Under the pieces are notes generated by a model. That model did no database searches. It was not told the origin of the DNA and saw only the letters and a program-made list of their open reading frames with translations. The translations under genes and the position numbers were made by a program. This document shows, piece by piece, positions 42,308 through 52,594 of a stretch of 64,000 bases of DNA (within the stretch, counting starts at the first letter, position 1; the number at the start of each line of letters is the position of its first letter). The stretch comes from Molanna angustata (lineage: Eukaryota > Arthropoda > Insecta > Trichoptera > Molannidae), in contig OY754990.1 in assembly GCA_963576475.1 (NCBI GenBank), positions 1,458,903 to 1,522,902 on the forward strand, read 5' to 3'.

Positions 42308-42355
42308 TTCGAATCCTGCCTCGATCCATTTCGTTCACCTATAGCACAAGCATTT

Positions 42356-42840
42356 ATGCTTAGTTTAGGGTATGTAGGAAGATGTATATGTATTTGTTTA
42401 ACAAGAACAAATTCATTAAAAAAAATGGTTAAAAAGCCACATGAATGCAATGTCTGTGGGAAGACATTCTCTCAAAAGCTTTTTACAAGCATATACCGAC
42501 TCATTCGGGTGAAAAACCACATAAATGTAGTATCTGTAGAAAGAATTTATCTCATAAGAAAAGTTTGAAAGAACATGCACTAACTCATTGGGTGATAAAC
42601 CATATAAATGCAACGTCTGTGGGAAGAGAAACTGTCGAATAGGTAATGCGAATGAACAAAAAAAATATTAGGGTGAAAAGCCACATGAATACAATGTCTA
42701 TGGGAAGAAATTCTTTTGAGCGGAACATTTTAAAGTATACTAACAAACTCATTCGGGAGAAAAACCATAAAGTGCAATGTCTGAGGGAAGACATTCTCAC
42801 GAAAAGTAGCTTTGATTAAACATATACTTCCTCATTCAGT
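42356..42840 (+). pseudogene. decayed C2H2 zinc-finger array, part 2
   Basis: The plus strand reads KKPHECNVCGKTFSQK, GEKPHKCSICRKNLSHKKSL and CNVCGKRNCR-like pieces in changing frames, continuing the array interrupted at 39627. Four or five finger remnants are visible. Confidence 0.75.
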
Positions 42841-43500
42841 TAAAAAAATTCTAATAATGTAATTCAAAATAGGATTGTATGGTGTTCGATTATCTGTCTA
42901 CCCCAATAGGGACACAGCATTATAACTTATTTTACTAACCCCACCTATCTATTGAAGTACCTACATAGATATTCAGTTATAAAAAAAGTCTTAAAAGCTT
43001 CTTCGATATATGTCTTTAATAATTAAAAATTCGTCTAGCTTAATTTTTTACAAATAGTATTCCGTATAATCCTGTTTCTATTTTTATGTATCGGGATTTT
43101 ATAGATATTTTTTTAATAAAACTAAATACTATTTACATTTAGAATGTCTTCATTTTTACTTTTCCAAATAACTACCCTATTATGTAATTATGATTGCATA
43201 GAAAAAACATTAAATTATTACAAAGTCATGATTTATTTAATAAATAAAAAAATACATGTTAAGTTGTGGTGTGTATAATTTATATTTTTTTATAAAATAG
43301 TATTCTTAATTTTAAATATTAGTATTGTAATAACTTCCTTAAGTTCCTTGCAAAATTGGTAATTTTATTAACATTATTTATAAAATTCTGTTAACTAACC
43401 AGCTAAATAAATATATATAAATAATATAGTGAATCAATTTCTCTTTTGAGTCAAATGAAACAAAAGACTTAATAAAAGACAAATATACTCCTTTCAGTCT
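42841..43500. other. AT-rich spacer, no gene seen
   Basis: No coding signature. It may be an insertion between finger remnants, but no boundary repeats were recognised. Confidence 0.4.
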
Positions 43501-44065
43501 GAGAAAACAAACTTAATTGGGTGAAAAATCATATGAGTTCAATGTCTATGGGAAGGCGAGATGAGAGGTTTTAACTCTTTCGGGTGAAAAATCACATAAA
43601 TGCAATGTTTGTATTAAAACTTTCTATGGAACAAAATATTTGAAAAAACATACTCATTTTGATAAAAAAAAACACCAATTTCACTACATCAAGAAACTCA
43701 TTAACACGAAAAACCATGTGAATGCAATATTTGCAGAAAGACATTCTCTCTAGAAGGCAGTTTAATAAAACACAAACTAACCATTTATGTGAAAAACCAT
43801 ATGAATGCAATATCTGTGGAAAGACATTCTCTCAAATCGTAAAGTACACAAAAAAAAACTCATTCGGGTAAAAAACCACACGAATGTAAAGTTTGTGGGA
43901 AGTCATGGAATTAATACTACATCAAGTCATTCAGCCGAAAACCAACATGAATGCAGTATCGGTGGAGAAACTCCCTCGACCACGATCTTTGAAGACATTT
44001 GCTCAAAGACAATCTTTAAACGCTCATAAACAGACTCATTCAGGCGAAAAACAATAATAAAAAAT
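43501..44065 (+). pseudogene. decayed C2H2 zinc-finger array, part 3
   Basis: The plus strand has GEKSHKCNVCIKTF-like, KPCECNICRKTFSLEGSL and KPYECNICGKTFSQ pieces and KPHECKVCGKSW, with stops and shifts throughout. It is related to the other two relic segments and to the intact gene. Confidence 0.75.
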
Positions 44066-44099
44066 ACATTAACAAGAGCATTTTAAAAATAAAATATTA

Positions 44100-44570
44100 T
44101 TATCAGATATTCAGGTCGAGAGCCGGACGCTTCATTCTTCCAATATAATATGCTGTATCATTTGGAAGAGACGGCCGCAATCGCATTGTGCGGATGAAAC
44201 GTCCATGCCCAGCGCGGATCCTATTGAGAAAGGTCCACAGTCTTCTTGGCAGATCGAAACCTAGAGGTACCATCGTTGGAGTACCCAGGTAACTATTGAC
44301 ATAAAGGTTGATGTTCTTCCATTGTGCCACGTTCAAGTTTTGTAACTGGGTTCCTGGAAGAAATTCTGTGCTGGCTCTTAGATGGGACAACATTGTGGAT
44401 TAGCAAAGAGCTACTATTTCCAATTCCCTTTTCCATAGATTAAACTGGCAGAATCTTCTTGTCTCTAGGTGAGGTATGTTTGCAAGAACGGGAAGCCACT
44501 TATATGGAGTAAAACGTATGGTGCCACTTAAACTAATGAAAGTTGATGAAATTGCAGCGCAAAATAATTC
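44100..44570 (-). pseudogene. LINE C-terminal fragment (I/jockey type)
   Basis: The minus strand reads RFTPYKWLPVLANIPHLETR, then after a stop LPRRLWTFLNRIRAGHGRFI and MRLRPSLPNDTAYYIGRMKR. This matches the post-RT/C-terminal region (L-P-R-R-L-W-x-x-L-N-R-I-R-x-x-x-G) of RNase H- or knuckle-bearing insect LINEs. It lacks RT and the 3' end. Confidence 0.7.
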
Positions 44571-44574
44571 GTAA

Positions 44575-45210
44575 CCTGAAATTATACAGACACAAATTGA
44601 TATAACAATATGGATTTTATTAGTTATATGACTTCCAGAAACAAAAGAAGATAGTTAATAAATAAATTTTTCAAATAAAAATTCAGTTTTAAAAACTCAG
44701 CAAGAAAATATCAAAGAAGTTATCAACTTTATCTAATTGTAAATATATCTTAAACTAACTTCAACACTGACGTGACGGCCAAATTCACTCATGACAGGAT
44801 GACAGCAATTGCCAGCTACAAGAGACCAATATCGAACCAAAATCGACAATCACGGTGTATCACAACTGATGGGCGATTCCAACTATCATTCATGACCCGT
44901 TCTACAAAGAGTTTTATTTTCACAGCTCCAACATTTGCAGTGCAAATGTGCTTCAATTAAAATAAATCATTATGGTTCTTTAACCTGACATTCAACGTTG
45001 ACTCGATATCAGTCTCTTAGATATGTGCACAATAGCCTATGATAAGCTTTTCTTTTATTATGTACATTTGTTTAAATCTAAAGCGCCCTTGAGGTGAAAT
45101 CACAAAAATGGCGCTTTAAAAATTATCCAAGATTATTATTACCTATATGTTATATTCATTATATTTTTCTCTTTAAGATAACATTTATACCCATGTGCAC
45201 GAAATTTTGA
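44575..45210. other. AT-rich spacer, no gene seen
   Basis: A short inverted pair TAAAGCGCC...GGCGCTTTA lies at about 45080-45118. Nothing else recognisable. Confidence 0.4.
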
Positions 45211-45214
45211 AAGA

Positions 45215-45372
45215 CGGAAATGATAGAAGTGTGAGCAATAGACGAACATGTATGAGACGATGCATGAATGTGGACGAGGCGAGAGATGCATGCCAGGATA
45301 GAAAAATATGGCGTTCGGTTCTCTCTGCCTACCCCGCAAGGGACATGGCGTGATGGTATGTATGTATGTTTA
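45215..45372 (+). pseudogene. 3' end of the (GTAT)n-tailed LINE family
   Basis: The plus strand encodes RRTCMRRCMNVDEARDACQD, then RKIWRSVLSAYPARDMA and a stop, followed by TGGTATGTATGTATG. The same C-terminus ends the copy at 53852-54600. Severely 5'-truncated. Confidence 0.75.
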
Positions 45373-45374
45373 GT

Positions 45375-45690
45375 ATCTATATTAAACCTTTAATAATTCA
45401 ATATCCTATGTGAAAACACATTATTGAGACGCACTGAGCGCTAATCGTACCTTTTATTATTTATCATTCACTTTAAAATTATCTCCTTATACTCAATTTG
45501 TAAAACACTATATTTATAACAATAAAACAAGAATAAAACATTTTTTTCTTATAAATTGTTTCCCATGTGTATTTCAAATAGAATGAATTTAAAATAACAT
45601 TCCCTACTATGAATGTACAGCATACAATGGGTTTTCCATTGTCACTTGTAACAATTCTTAATATAAAAATTATTTATAATTTTCCCATTC
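45375..45690. other. AT-rich spacer, no gene seen
   Basis: No coding signature or repeat recognised. Confidence 0.4.
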
Positions 45691-45949
45691 TGAGAGTTCC
45701 ACTCAGGGTCGCTGGTTCGTCCAAACACTCTCGTTTGGATGGAAGGCTCCTCTGTTGGGAGACAATCTAACACTCCTTCGCTTCACGCTGTCCGGAGAGT
45801 CAGAGGGCAAGACCGCTGACCAGTTCCGAACAGCACTCAGCGTAGACGCGTGAAGTTAAGGTGGAGCTAGGGATGACGTAAAGCGTCGTCTCAAGGTGTC
45901 ACTCCCTTCGGATAAACTGTTTATACTAACTGGACCAAGGTAAGAGAAT
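45691..45949 (+). other. GC-rich unidentified block, left part (split by transposon)
   Basis: The composition differs sharply from its surroundings and resumes at 50049 after the DNA transposon. Joined, it is about 690 bases of hairpin-rich sequence. It may be a LINE 5' UTR, but I recognise no domain. Confidence 0.4.
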
Positions 45950-46500
45950 CGTCGTTGCATATTAAATTTGAATCATGTGACAAATTTGACAAAATTAGTT
46001 AAATATACCAATACGCTTGTTTTTTTTTGCGCTATCTTCTGAAATATGAATCATGTCCCTACGATGTATATTTTCGTAAATATAAAATAAACCATGTGTT
46101 ATCAATATAAATCGCACATATTAAATTTGATCCATGTGCAGCCAATGCACATGATTTATTTTAAATAAGTTATATTCATCTATGGTGATATTAAAATCAA
46201 ACCATGTGCACGAGTGTCGTACTTGATGCGTTTCTAATGTCACGCCTATGTTTCTATAGTTACTATACCTCTTCTTTTACACCGGTGCGCGACGTCTTGT
46301 GTTCGCTGTTTTGTAATTTTTGTATTTTAAGTTATTTTGTGAAGAAGTTATTATCGGATATTTAATTAAAAAGACAATTTTCTAGTGTATATTTAAGAAC
46401 TTAATATAAAAAAAGACAATTTCAAACAAACTTTAATCATACAATTTATTATTCAAGGGTGAGTATTTCTTACTAATTTAACCATGTGATTTGTCAAAAA
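45950..46500 (+). promoter_or_regulatory. subterminal CATGTG motif array of the transposon
   Basis: CATGTG lies at 45974, 46093, 46133, 46203 and 46493, with a reverse copy at 46148; the right end has one at 49800 and near matches at 49837 and 50015. Most are preceded by AAAY or AATTTGA. Repeated subterminal words are typical transposase-binding sites; binding here is inferred. Confidence 0.5.
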
Positions 46501-46734
46501 AGATTGAGTTTTTATTACCTTATATTAGTTTTTTTTTAATTACTTAAGTGTATAAAATGAGAATATGTTTAATAATTAATGTCAGAACCGATTATTCGGT
46601 TCGTTAAAGATTATACATATGTGATATTATTTGAACCCACAATGTTAGAAGAGAGATCCATAGCTTTGTCATAGTTTTATGTAATTATTGCATATTGAAA
46701 TTTATAATTGTTATAAATAAATTCATTTTTAAAT

Positions 46735-48705
46735 ATGTATGTCATGTCTTATTTTAAATATCGCAATCCATATTCGTGCCCAGAAACAGGGGAATTTATC
46801 CCCAGTGAAGTTACTTGCATTACAGCACCACTACCCAATTCGTCTACTTCCACAGTATTGTGTGAAATAACTGGACAGTGGGTTGTAAACTCCAATTCCA
46901 GTGAAGCAGTGAGTGATTCCTTATGAAGAAGTTTCTCTATGTAAGAGGATTAGGATTAATCAAAAGCGAAGGATGCTGGGAAAGGAGTTTGTCGGGTACA
47001 AAAAACGGGAGGAGAAGTACATCCAAAACAATCCCAAGCCGGCCAAGCAGATGGGTGACCGATGCCAACATGGGGCACCAAAAGTAATAACTAATAACTC
47101 GATGTTATGTTTTGCGGTAACAGAAGAAGACCGGAAACAAATTTTTGACACCTTCTGGAGGTATATATCGTGGGAAAAAAAGAAGGCATTCTTTAAAGGA
47201 TTTGTAGTCAAAAGAGATGTAAAAAGAAGAAAAAACACCACCAATAAACTGATTAACAAGGACAAAGGGAACGACATTTACATGCACACGACAACTGGCG
47301 AAAAAGTTAAGGTTTGTAAACTAATGTTTATAAACACATTGGGGATGACGATAGGTATGTTTACGAGGTGGACTCATACAGATGAAGAAATTTTAAATCC
47401 AGTGAGTAATCCTAACAAACGGTTGGCACTCATGGTAGAGAAGAAATCACATGTAAAGAAATGGATAGATCTCTTACCTAAAGTCCCCAGCCACTACTGT
47501 CGATCCAACACCAGGAGAAGGTATGTGGAGTCAATGCTTTAACTCTAAAGCGCACATGTTTTCTGTGTACTCATCATGGTGTGCCCAAGAGAATTTGCCA
47601 GCGGTGAATAGTAATACTTTTAAAAATATCTTATAAAGCGAAAATATTTCTATTTATAAGCCTCGGAAACATGGGTGGAAGCAGAGCGCCCAGGATAGAG
47701 AAGTGGAAAACTCAGGAAGAGGCCTTTATCCAGTGGAGTGAAAGGGGCTGAAGAAGAAGAAGAAGCCTCGGAAAGACCAATACGACACCTGTGTTTCCTT
47801 CAGTTTGGGAACCATCCGAAAAGAGGATTACGATAGTCACATGGTGCGTAAGCAACAGGCCAAGGAAGCGAAGACAAAAGCTAAAGAATTAGCCGATGAC
47901 ACAACTCTGGTCCGAACAATGGACTTGCAGAGTGTGATGTTTTGCCCCAAATTTCTTTAGTCTGCAGTATATTATAAACGAAACTGCAGATGCATAATTT
48001 CACAATGTATGCTTTGAACAACGCCGATGTGTCATTATACACATGGCATGAAGTAGATGGGGGTGTAACGGCAAATGAATTTACGAGTTGTATCATCGAC
48101 TTTCTTAACAACCTGGCACCATCGTATAAGAAAGTCATTCTCATTTCGGATGGTTGCAACTATCAAAATCCAAACAGAGTGCTAGCAAGCGCTGTTAGTA
48201 ACCATGCTAAGGAACAGTCTATAGAGATTCAGCAAATTTTCCTTGAGAAAGGACACACCATGACGGGGGCGGACAACGTTCACTCGGTGCTAGAGCATTA
48301 TTTCAAGCCTTCCATTTTTCCACCTACGGATTACATCAGTAGAATGCAACTGGCCAGACCAAAGCAGCAGTATATTATAAAAAACTTACATTACGATTTT
48401 TTTTGAATTATGAAAATCTAGAATCTAATTTAAAATCTTTGAGGCCGGGGAAGAGGCAAGGGGATCCTGTTGTAACGGATTTGAGAACCTTAAAATACAC
48501 TCCAACTGAAGATATATTTTATAAAATTGACCATGACGTGGATTGGGCTGAGCTTCAGCAACGAAGAAATAGTGGAAATCATCATCCCTTTCCGCTCTAT
48601 AGCTCACCCATTCCTATATCACAGTCTAAGTTTAGACATTTGCAGGAACTCAAATCCGTTATTAACAAGGATCACCATCCTTTCTATGATTCCTTAACCT
48701 ATATG
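46735..48705 (+). pseudogene. DDE-type transposase, broken
   Basis: This is probably a catalyst of cut-and-paste transposition. Pieces in order on the plus strand: SCPETGEFIPSE...; KKREEKYIQNNPKPAKQMG...VTEEDRKQIFDTFWRYISWE; CKLMFINTLGMTIG...LLPKVPSHYCRSNTRR; (after a shift) KAHMFSVYSSWCAQENLP; KPRKDQYDTCVSF; then LQMHNFTMYALNN, SLYTWHEVDGG, ILISDGCNYQNPNRVLA and FLEKGHTMTGADNVHSVLE; and a C-terminal piece to 48705. The SDGCxYQN and GHT...D..HS..E blocks look like the last DDE core residues of a family common in insects and cnidarians. Breaks: a frameshift near 46913, one near 47535, a TAA near 47635, an RTE-tail insertion (47670-47762), a TAG near 47960 and a frameshift near 47985. Confidence 0.7.
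47658..47774 (+). mobile_element. 93-bp RTE-tail insertion with 12-bp TSD
   Basis: AAGCCTCGGAAA is repeated at 47658-47669 and 47763-47774. Between them is GGAAGAGGCCTTTATCCAGT...AAAGGGGCTGAAGAAGAAG, the typical 3' end of insect RTE-type LINEs with a (GAA)n tail. It is a severely 5'-truncated copy, inserted into the transposase gene; across it the transposase frame resumes as KPRKDQYDTC. Confidence 0.85.
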
Positions 48706-48710
48706 TAGAC

Positions 48711-49317
48711 TGTTGTACATTGTTTATTTTGTATAATAGATATAATTATATTGTATATTTTTGTGTACTTAGTAAATAAATAATGTTTAAAATATCTACT
48801 TATTAACACCTTATTTATGTAATTCAAAGAGAACTTAATTACACTTGACAAACAATATTTTGGATGGTTTTAAAATTAGGTAATTTTAAAAAGAATTTAA
48901 TTGGGTGAGTAATAAGATTATCTTTGATTTTGAAAAGTTCATTTACCAATGTGTACAGTTGAAATAAGGTTGTAATCATTTCACAGAGTACATTCCTAAT
49001 TAAAAAATTTCAAAGTAATAACATTCACTTGCAGAATAAACATTTTTTTTTGTCAAGGAATTGTCTTTGGACTAGTGGTTGTGCAAGTTGGTGATATTGA
49101 TCAGTGGAGAAATCTTGTTATTCCCTGTACTGTTGAAGGAAGTAATAACTGAGATAAATGTAAAAAAAAACAAACTGAGGTCTCAGTGGATGGTATGGTA
49201 GTGTTTTACTGAGGAAGATCTTCAAAATACTAAGCGTTAGGTTACCGTTTTAAGGCGGATGACTTGAACACCGGCATGTTTACAATAAAATTATACTTAT
49301 GATAGAGCCTAATAATA
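48711..49317. other. AT-rich 3' part of the DNA transposon
   Basis: Non-coding sequence inside the 34-bp-TIR transposon, downstream of the transposase. No separate feature seen until the SINE. Confidence 0.5.
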
Positions 49318-49540
49318 TTAATAATGAACACTTCCTTGCACCCTGCGCAAGTGGCGAGTTTATTGCCGTATGGCAATTTCTTCCAACTAACCAGCGTTTC
49401 CACTCGAGAGAAGCAATATTTGCGAGATAAATGAATTTAAATAAATTTCTTCCCTGCTGGGAATCGAACCCAGGACCCCCACACTGAAACCAAACGGCTT
49501 ACCAACTGTGGCATGGCGGTCGAACCTAGTTAATAACGAA
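49318..49540 (-). repeat. tRNA-derived SINE, copy 2, with probable TSD
   Basis: The SINE body is 49329-49529. The head (minus strand) has CGCCATGCCACAGTTGGTAA (A box) and GGGTTCGATTCCCAGC (near-perfect B box). The body shares TTGCCATACGGCAATAAACT with copy 1. Flanks TTAATAATGAA (49318-49328) and TTAATAACGAA (49530-49540) form a 10-of-11 target duplication. It is nested in the DNA transposon. Confidence 0.88.
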
Positions 49541-50048
49541 ATAGTAGCATTGAGTAAGGGGTAGAACTCATATTTACACCTCCAAGGGTAAAAAAATACT
49601 AGTGATTCCAGATTTCGTTTGAAGTTTTGTTTAATTAATTAAAATATTGTGGGAATTATAAAAATTATTTTGTTTTTAATCAAGATATTGAACTTATCAA
49701 CAATGAAGTATCTCAAATGAATCAAAATGTTGATTATTATACTCAAAAAAGTCGACCCAGTTATTTTTTGACAATTAGTGTTTCCTATTAAATATAAACC
49801 ATGTGTCAAAACTCATATATTTAAAACAAACCATGTTACAATTTCACGTTAAATACGATTTTTTAGATAAAAAAGATTATATATTTACAAAATTAACATT
49901 GGCCTAATGTGTGTAATGCATATTCACATATTTCCTAGAAGAAAAAAAGTTACGCATATGTTAGGTTATTTATCAAAACACTTTTTTTCGATTATCTCAA
50001 AACATACACCTTGTAACATGATTCAAATTTAATATACAACGACGGAAT

Positions 50049-50680
50049 ATTAAAGGCCACTCACCGTGAGGACGTGGTCTCCCAGCTTGGACCCCTGTCG
50101 ATGGTGGTGGATCGACAGCCCACTTGGCGTAGTCTGCGTTGACACTACGGGTCGGTGGACGTCCTCAGCCACCGGGAAGGTCCGTGTCCAGCCCAACGTA
50201 TGCAAAGAAGAAAACTTATAGTTGGCTTAGAGCCGATGGGAAAACCTAGGTGGCACAACCTGACCGAAGGAATCCGTCGGACGAAACCCTGGCAGGCGAC
50301 TCGCCGAAACGCGCAAAGGCCTCTACGGTTCAGCCAAGGTAATAGTCTCAGGATTAAACCCAGCCAGCTGCACCAGGCTTGGCTCAAGTTAGAGTTTTCC
50401 TCTTTTCGTAGGGTAGAAATAAAAATTATTGCCGGCCCTGGGGCGCCGGACTTGAGACGGGAAGTTATCTATTAAAAATCGACTGCTGGCGGCACGGCCA
50501 GAATTTTAAAATTTTTCCCTTTTAGAAAAAAATAAAATTGAAGCTAAAAAGAATCATTCCTCTTTTTAAAATTTAGAACAAGGGGCTCCGCCCCTGGCCG
50601 CTTCGCGGCCCAACCCCGGTTTGGCGCTACGCGCATTTTATTGGGCGCTGCGCGCCATTTGTTTTATGCCACGCATCGTT
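50049..50680 (+). other. GC-rich unidentified block, right part, with hairpin series
   Basis: This continues 45691-45949. The open frame 50155-50475 (IRRTKPWQATRRNAQRPLRF...) shows no domain I recognise. At 50582-50665 short palindromes follow one another: GGGGCTCCGCCCC, GGCCGCTTCGCGGCC, GGCGCTACGCGC and GGGCGCTGCGCGCC. It may be the 5' UTR of the LINE that follows. Confidence 0.4.
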
Positions 50681-50754
50681 TTTTTAACGCTTCCCACCAA
50701 CCTATAACCGCTGCACATCGAACCAATTCAGGTATTCATCGAACTTCTCATCGA

Positions 50755-51869
50755 ATTACTTTTCGAGTGCCTGGAAAGGTCTGGTATCAGAGGTCCACTA
50801 CTAAGATGGGTTAAGAATTATCTGACAAACAGGAAAATAATCGTAAAGGTAAATAAAGGGTTAAGTGATTCATTTAATTTAGATATCGGAACACCACAGG
50901 GGTCAATAATCGCACCATTATTATACCTTATCTACGTCAACGACATGACTGATATAGTTAAAAATAATAATTGTAAAATATATCAATTTGCCGATGATAC
51001 AGCAATAGTTACATCCTCCAAAAATATTATCGAAGCCGAACATGAAATGCAGTTATGTTACACTCGACTTTGCGCATGGGCTCATGATAAAGGGTTAGCA
51101 ATAAGTGAAAACAAAACACAACTTCTGCATATCCATTCCTGTAACAACAAGACCACGCACAAATTACAAATTCTATCACATGATCATCAATGTTTGCATA
51201 GTAACTCTCAGAATAATTGTAACTGCCCATCATTGACAGAAGTCACATCATATAGGTATTTAGGACTTATCATTGACAAACACTTAAACTACAAAGAACA
51301 CGTTGACTATGTTTGCAGTAAACTAAGAACTATGACAGCAATTTTCAACATAATAAGACCTAGATTAACCTTCTGCTCGGCCAGATTGCTGTACCTATAT
51401 GGCCCTCTGTGATTCAGTAATATCATAATATGTATATGGAATATCGTCATATGGATTGGCATATAAATCTACTCTAAATAAGATTGAAAAGATACAAAGA
51501 AGACTACTAAAAATTATTATTACTAAAAAAATAGCTAAAAAGTTAAAAAGGAAAAATAAATGCCTTTTCGACCGATCTAAAGTATTGTCTCTTCAGAGGA
51601 GAGTGGAGTATAGCATTCTGGTTGAGCATTTTTTGAGACCTAAAGACAGACTACTAATAACACACGACAGACAAACTAGATCAGTGACCAACAAACTTTT
51701 ACGTACAAACAAATTCAACAATGACTATGGACGTAGGACCGAAGATGTGCTGCTGCCCAAGGTCTGGAACCCCATGCCTGCCAGCTTGAAGCAGTGTGGA
51801 TCCATCGAGGAATTCAAAAAGAAAGCCAAAGGATATATATTACACAAAAATCCTCGATGGTTGATCTAA
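50755..51869 (+). pseudogene. CR1/jockey-type LINE RT, 5'-truncated
   Basis: The plus strand starts LLFECLERSGIRGPLLRWVK, then LDIGTPQGSIIAPLLYLIYV and the catalytic YQFADDTAIVTSSKN, LAISENKTQLLHIHS, SYRYLGLIIDKHLNYKEHV. After a break at about 51412-51456 it continues IEKIQRRLLKIIITKKIAK to a C-terminal YGRRTEDVLLPKVWNPMPAS. The endonuclease and N-terminal RT are missing. The terminal stop is at 51867-51869. Confidence 0.82.
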
Positions 51870-52590
51870 GGGGTGAGCGCGGGTTGTTCCGGACTTTGTA
51901 GGAAAAATGTAGTATATAAATACATGTACAATATTAGTTTTTAATTGAAGTTTATGTGTATATATACGTATATACATATTTTTATATTTTTTGCATATTA
52001 TAAAATTGTTACAATTAAGATCACAGCCAAAAATCCCCTTAAGGCCCTACTATACCCTGGATATACGGATATACGCAAAAATGCACACTAAATTAGCTTC
52101 TAATGTATGAAACACGAGAAAATATTGTATATCACCTGATATGTGATATACAACATTTTATCGTGCGAAAATGGTAAAATTTAGAGGTTTTTTTTAAATA
52201 GCAAGAAGAGTCATTGAAATTTTATAATAATAAAAAATTCAGCCGGTAGATTTTCATATTCTCTATCGAATAAAGTAAAAATATACTTCATAGGCCTTGT
52301 AGTTTTTTAGTTACTTACAGTAAAAAAATAAAAAAGGGTTTTACTAAAACTAATTTTACAAGAAAAGTATTAAACAAATTCAAAATTCAAAAAAATCATG
52401 CAATAGATTAAAGATGTACATACAAACTGTTCCTTATTTCAAAGACGTATCTTTTGAGGGTATTAGGGAAATTATTTTCAAAATATAATGTATAGCCTAC
52501 TATAGCCTATAGGGATTAGGCAAAATAACATGATAATTGTAATTATATTCTTTATTAATAAAATAAATAAAAAAAAAAAAACTAACAAAG
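51870..52590. other. AT-rich spacer, probable LINE 3' UTR then unknown
   Basis: No coding sequence. The first part may be the 3' UTR of the preceding LINE; I cannot find its tail. Confidence 0.35.
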
Positions 52591-52594
52591 TATT

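Larger units (their letters stand above)
39628..42317 (-). mobile_element. RTE-type LINE + 76-bp minisatellite insertion with 10-bp TSD
   Basis: Target duplications TTCGAATCCT occur at 39628-39637 and 42308-42317. Between them, on the minus strand, lie a 76-bp tandem array (42307-40913), a 5'-truncated RT (40909-39655) and a (GAA)n tail (39638-39656). The duplication embraces array and LINE together, so both appear to have inserted as one unit. The LINE lacks the endonuclease and N-terminal RT. Confidence 0.85.
45946..50048 (+). mobile_element. DNA transposon with 34-bp TIRs and GAAT duplication (Sola-like?)
   Basis: The element proper is 45950-50044 (4,095 bp). The TIRs CGTCGTTG... at 45950-45983 and 50011-50044 match with two mismatches over 34 bases. 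GAAT is duplicated at 45946-45949 and 50045-50048. CATGTG-containing words (AACCATGTG, ATCCATGTG, AATCATGTG) recur near both ends. The interior holds a broken transposase gene (46735-48705). A 4-bp duplication fits Sola, but I cannot confirm the superfamily. Confidence 0.88.
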
